Part shown: piece by piece, positions 5,688-6,281 of the stretch
Position numbering within the stretch: the stretch's first letter is position 1
How the letters are laid out: every line of letters begins with the position of its first letter
Assembly: GCA_943326825.2 (NCBI GenBank)
Contig: CALPUT020000153.1
Span: 1-6,281 of the forward strand
Source of the DNA: Chryseobacterium gleum
GTDB taxonomy: Bacteria; Bacteroidota; Bacteroidia; Flavobacteriales_D; Crocinitomicaceae
Direction: 5' to 3'
Length of the DNA stretch: 6,281 nucleotides
Made by a program: the position numbers and the translations under genes
The notes under the pieces: generated by a model
The model's input: the letters and a program-made list of their open reading frames with translations, nothing else
What the model was told of the DNA's origin: nothing
Database searches by the model: none

Positions 5688-6281
5688 TTAAATATTTAAC
5701 ATTTTTTTAATATTAATAAAGCAAAAAGTAAATAAAAACATTGTTCCACTTACTACAATAATCATAGAACTTGCAGTCACATCTATTAAAATTGATAAAT
5801 AAAAACCAATAATACAGGATGTAATTGCTAATAAACAAGAATAAATCAACATTCTTTTTAATTTATTTGTTATCAAATAAGCTGTTGCTGGAGGAATCAC
5901 CAAAAGACCAACAACTAAAATTGCTCCAACACTTTCAAAACTCATAACAGTAGTAATACTTACTAGACTCATAAATATTAAATTAATAAATCCAACATTG
6001 ATCCCCAAAGATTTTGCGTAATCTTCATTAAATGAAATAATTGAAAGCCCTTTGTAGCCAAAAAGTATGAATACTAAAATGATTAAAAAAACTGGAAAAA
6101 TCATCCAAAAACTTCTCGTTCCTATTAAATAATCCCCTACAATAATTTTATCTAAAAAAGTAGAACTCAATTCTCCAAACAAAACACAATCTTGATCTAA
6201 ATCGGTATTTGAATTTGTAAAAAGGGTAATGATTATTACTCCAATTGCAAAAAGCCATGTAAACGTAATTCCAATCGAAGC
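5688..6281 (-). CDS. Metal ABC transporter permease (ABC-3 family, Mn/Zn/Fe type), 5' end outside window
   Basis: This is the last 197 residues of an integral membrane permease that, with an ATPase and a metal-binding protein, imports a transition metal such as Mn2+, Zn2+ or Fe2+; the substrate cannot be decided here. Reading straight in from 6281 gives ASIGITFTWLFAIGV and then DLDQDCVLFGE (visible residues 27-37), both hallmarks of this permease family. Later the conserved SFESVGAILVVGLLVIPPATAY block appears, with further hydrophobic segments to the C-terminus. The codon at 6182-6180 is TTG and could be mistaken for a start, but it is the Leu of DCVLFGE, so the gene continues through the window edge. 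About 70-90 N-terminal residues are missing compared with usual family length (~270-290). No transporter partner gene lies downstream. Confidence 0.93.
   Translation of the reverse strand, partial: ASIGITFTWLFAIGVIIITLFTNSNTDLDQDCVLFGELSSTFLDKIIVGDYLIGTRSFWMIFPVFLIILVFILFGYKGLSIISFNEDYAKSLGINVGFINLIFMSLVSITTVMSFESVGAILVVGLLVIPPATAYLITNKLKRMLIYSCLLAITSCIIGFYLSILIDVTASSMIIVVSGTMFLFTFCFINIKKMLNI

Noticed and set aside
5688..6182. A short permease starting at TTG 6182
   Set aside because: The same frame is open to the window edge and encodes the conserved ASIGI...DLDQDCV part of the family, so the TTG is an internal Leu codon.
1..6281. CRISPR array, insertion sequence, tRNA, rRNA or prophage signals
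   Set aside because: No regularly spaced repeats, terminal inverted repeats with transposase, cloverleaf sequences or phage genes were seen; the longer inverted repeats are explained as terminators.

Overview
The window is AT-rich DNA that looks like a member of the Flavobacteriia (Bacteroidota). The reasons are the cbb3-oxidase gene order with a TauE/SafE-type gene after ccoH, gene families and small proteins typical of that group, the lack of clear Shine-Dalgarno sequences, and one good match to the flavobacterial promoter form TTG-N(17-23)-TAnnTTTG. Family and genus cannot be told from this stretch.

Positions 1-2662 (+ strand) hold the distal end of a cbb3 cytochrome c oxidase maturation cluster: ccoG (polyferredoxin-like membrane protein), ccoH/fixH (small assembly factor) and a TauE/SafE-like membrane protein starting at TTG. 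The structural genes ccoNOP would be expected just upstream, outside the window. Next on the same strand comes a secreted von Willebrand factor A protein (2717-3850). After a 133-nt gap there is a small helical protein of unknown function (3984-4367).

A perfect 16-bp inverted repeat (4383-4414) forms a bidirectional terminator between this rightward block and a leftward block. Leftward, in transcription order, lie the 3' part of a metal ABC transporter permease (6281-5688, 5' end cut by the window), a weak terminator, a compact promoter-leader-terminator unit with no open reading frame (5607-5473), a short-chain dehydrogenase of the sepiapterin/benzil reductase type (5456-4722), and a 57-residue protein ending in a CxxC tail (4619-4446).

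The most unusual part is the promoter-leader-terminator unit just before the dehydrogenase start codon. A well-formed promoter would give an RNA of about 98 nt that ends at a strong hairpin plus U-tract only 16 nt before the ATG. It is either a small RNA or a transcription attenuator for the dehydrogenase. Two in-frame TTG codons can mislead gene callers here: one lies inside this hairpin, and the other is in the middle of the permease gene. No mobile element, CRISPR array, tRNA or rRNA was seen.
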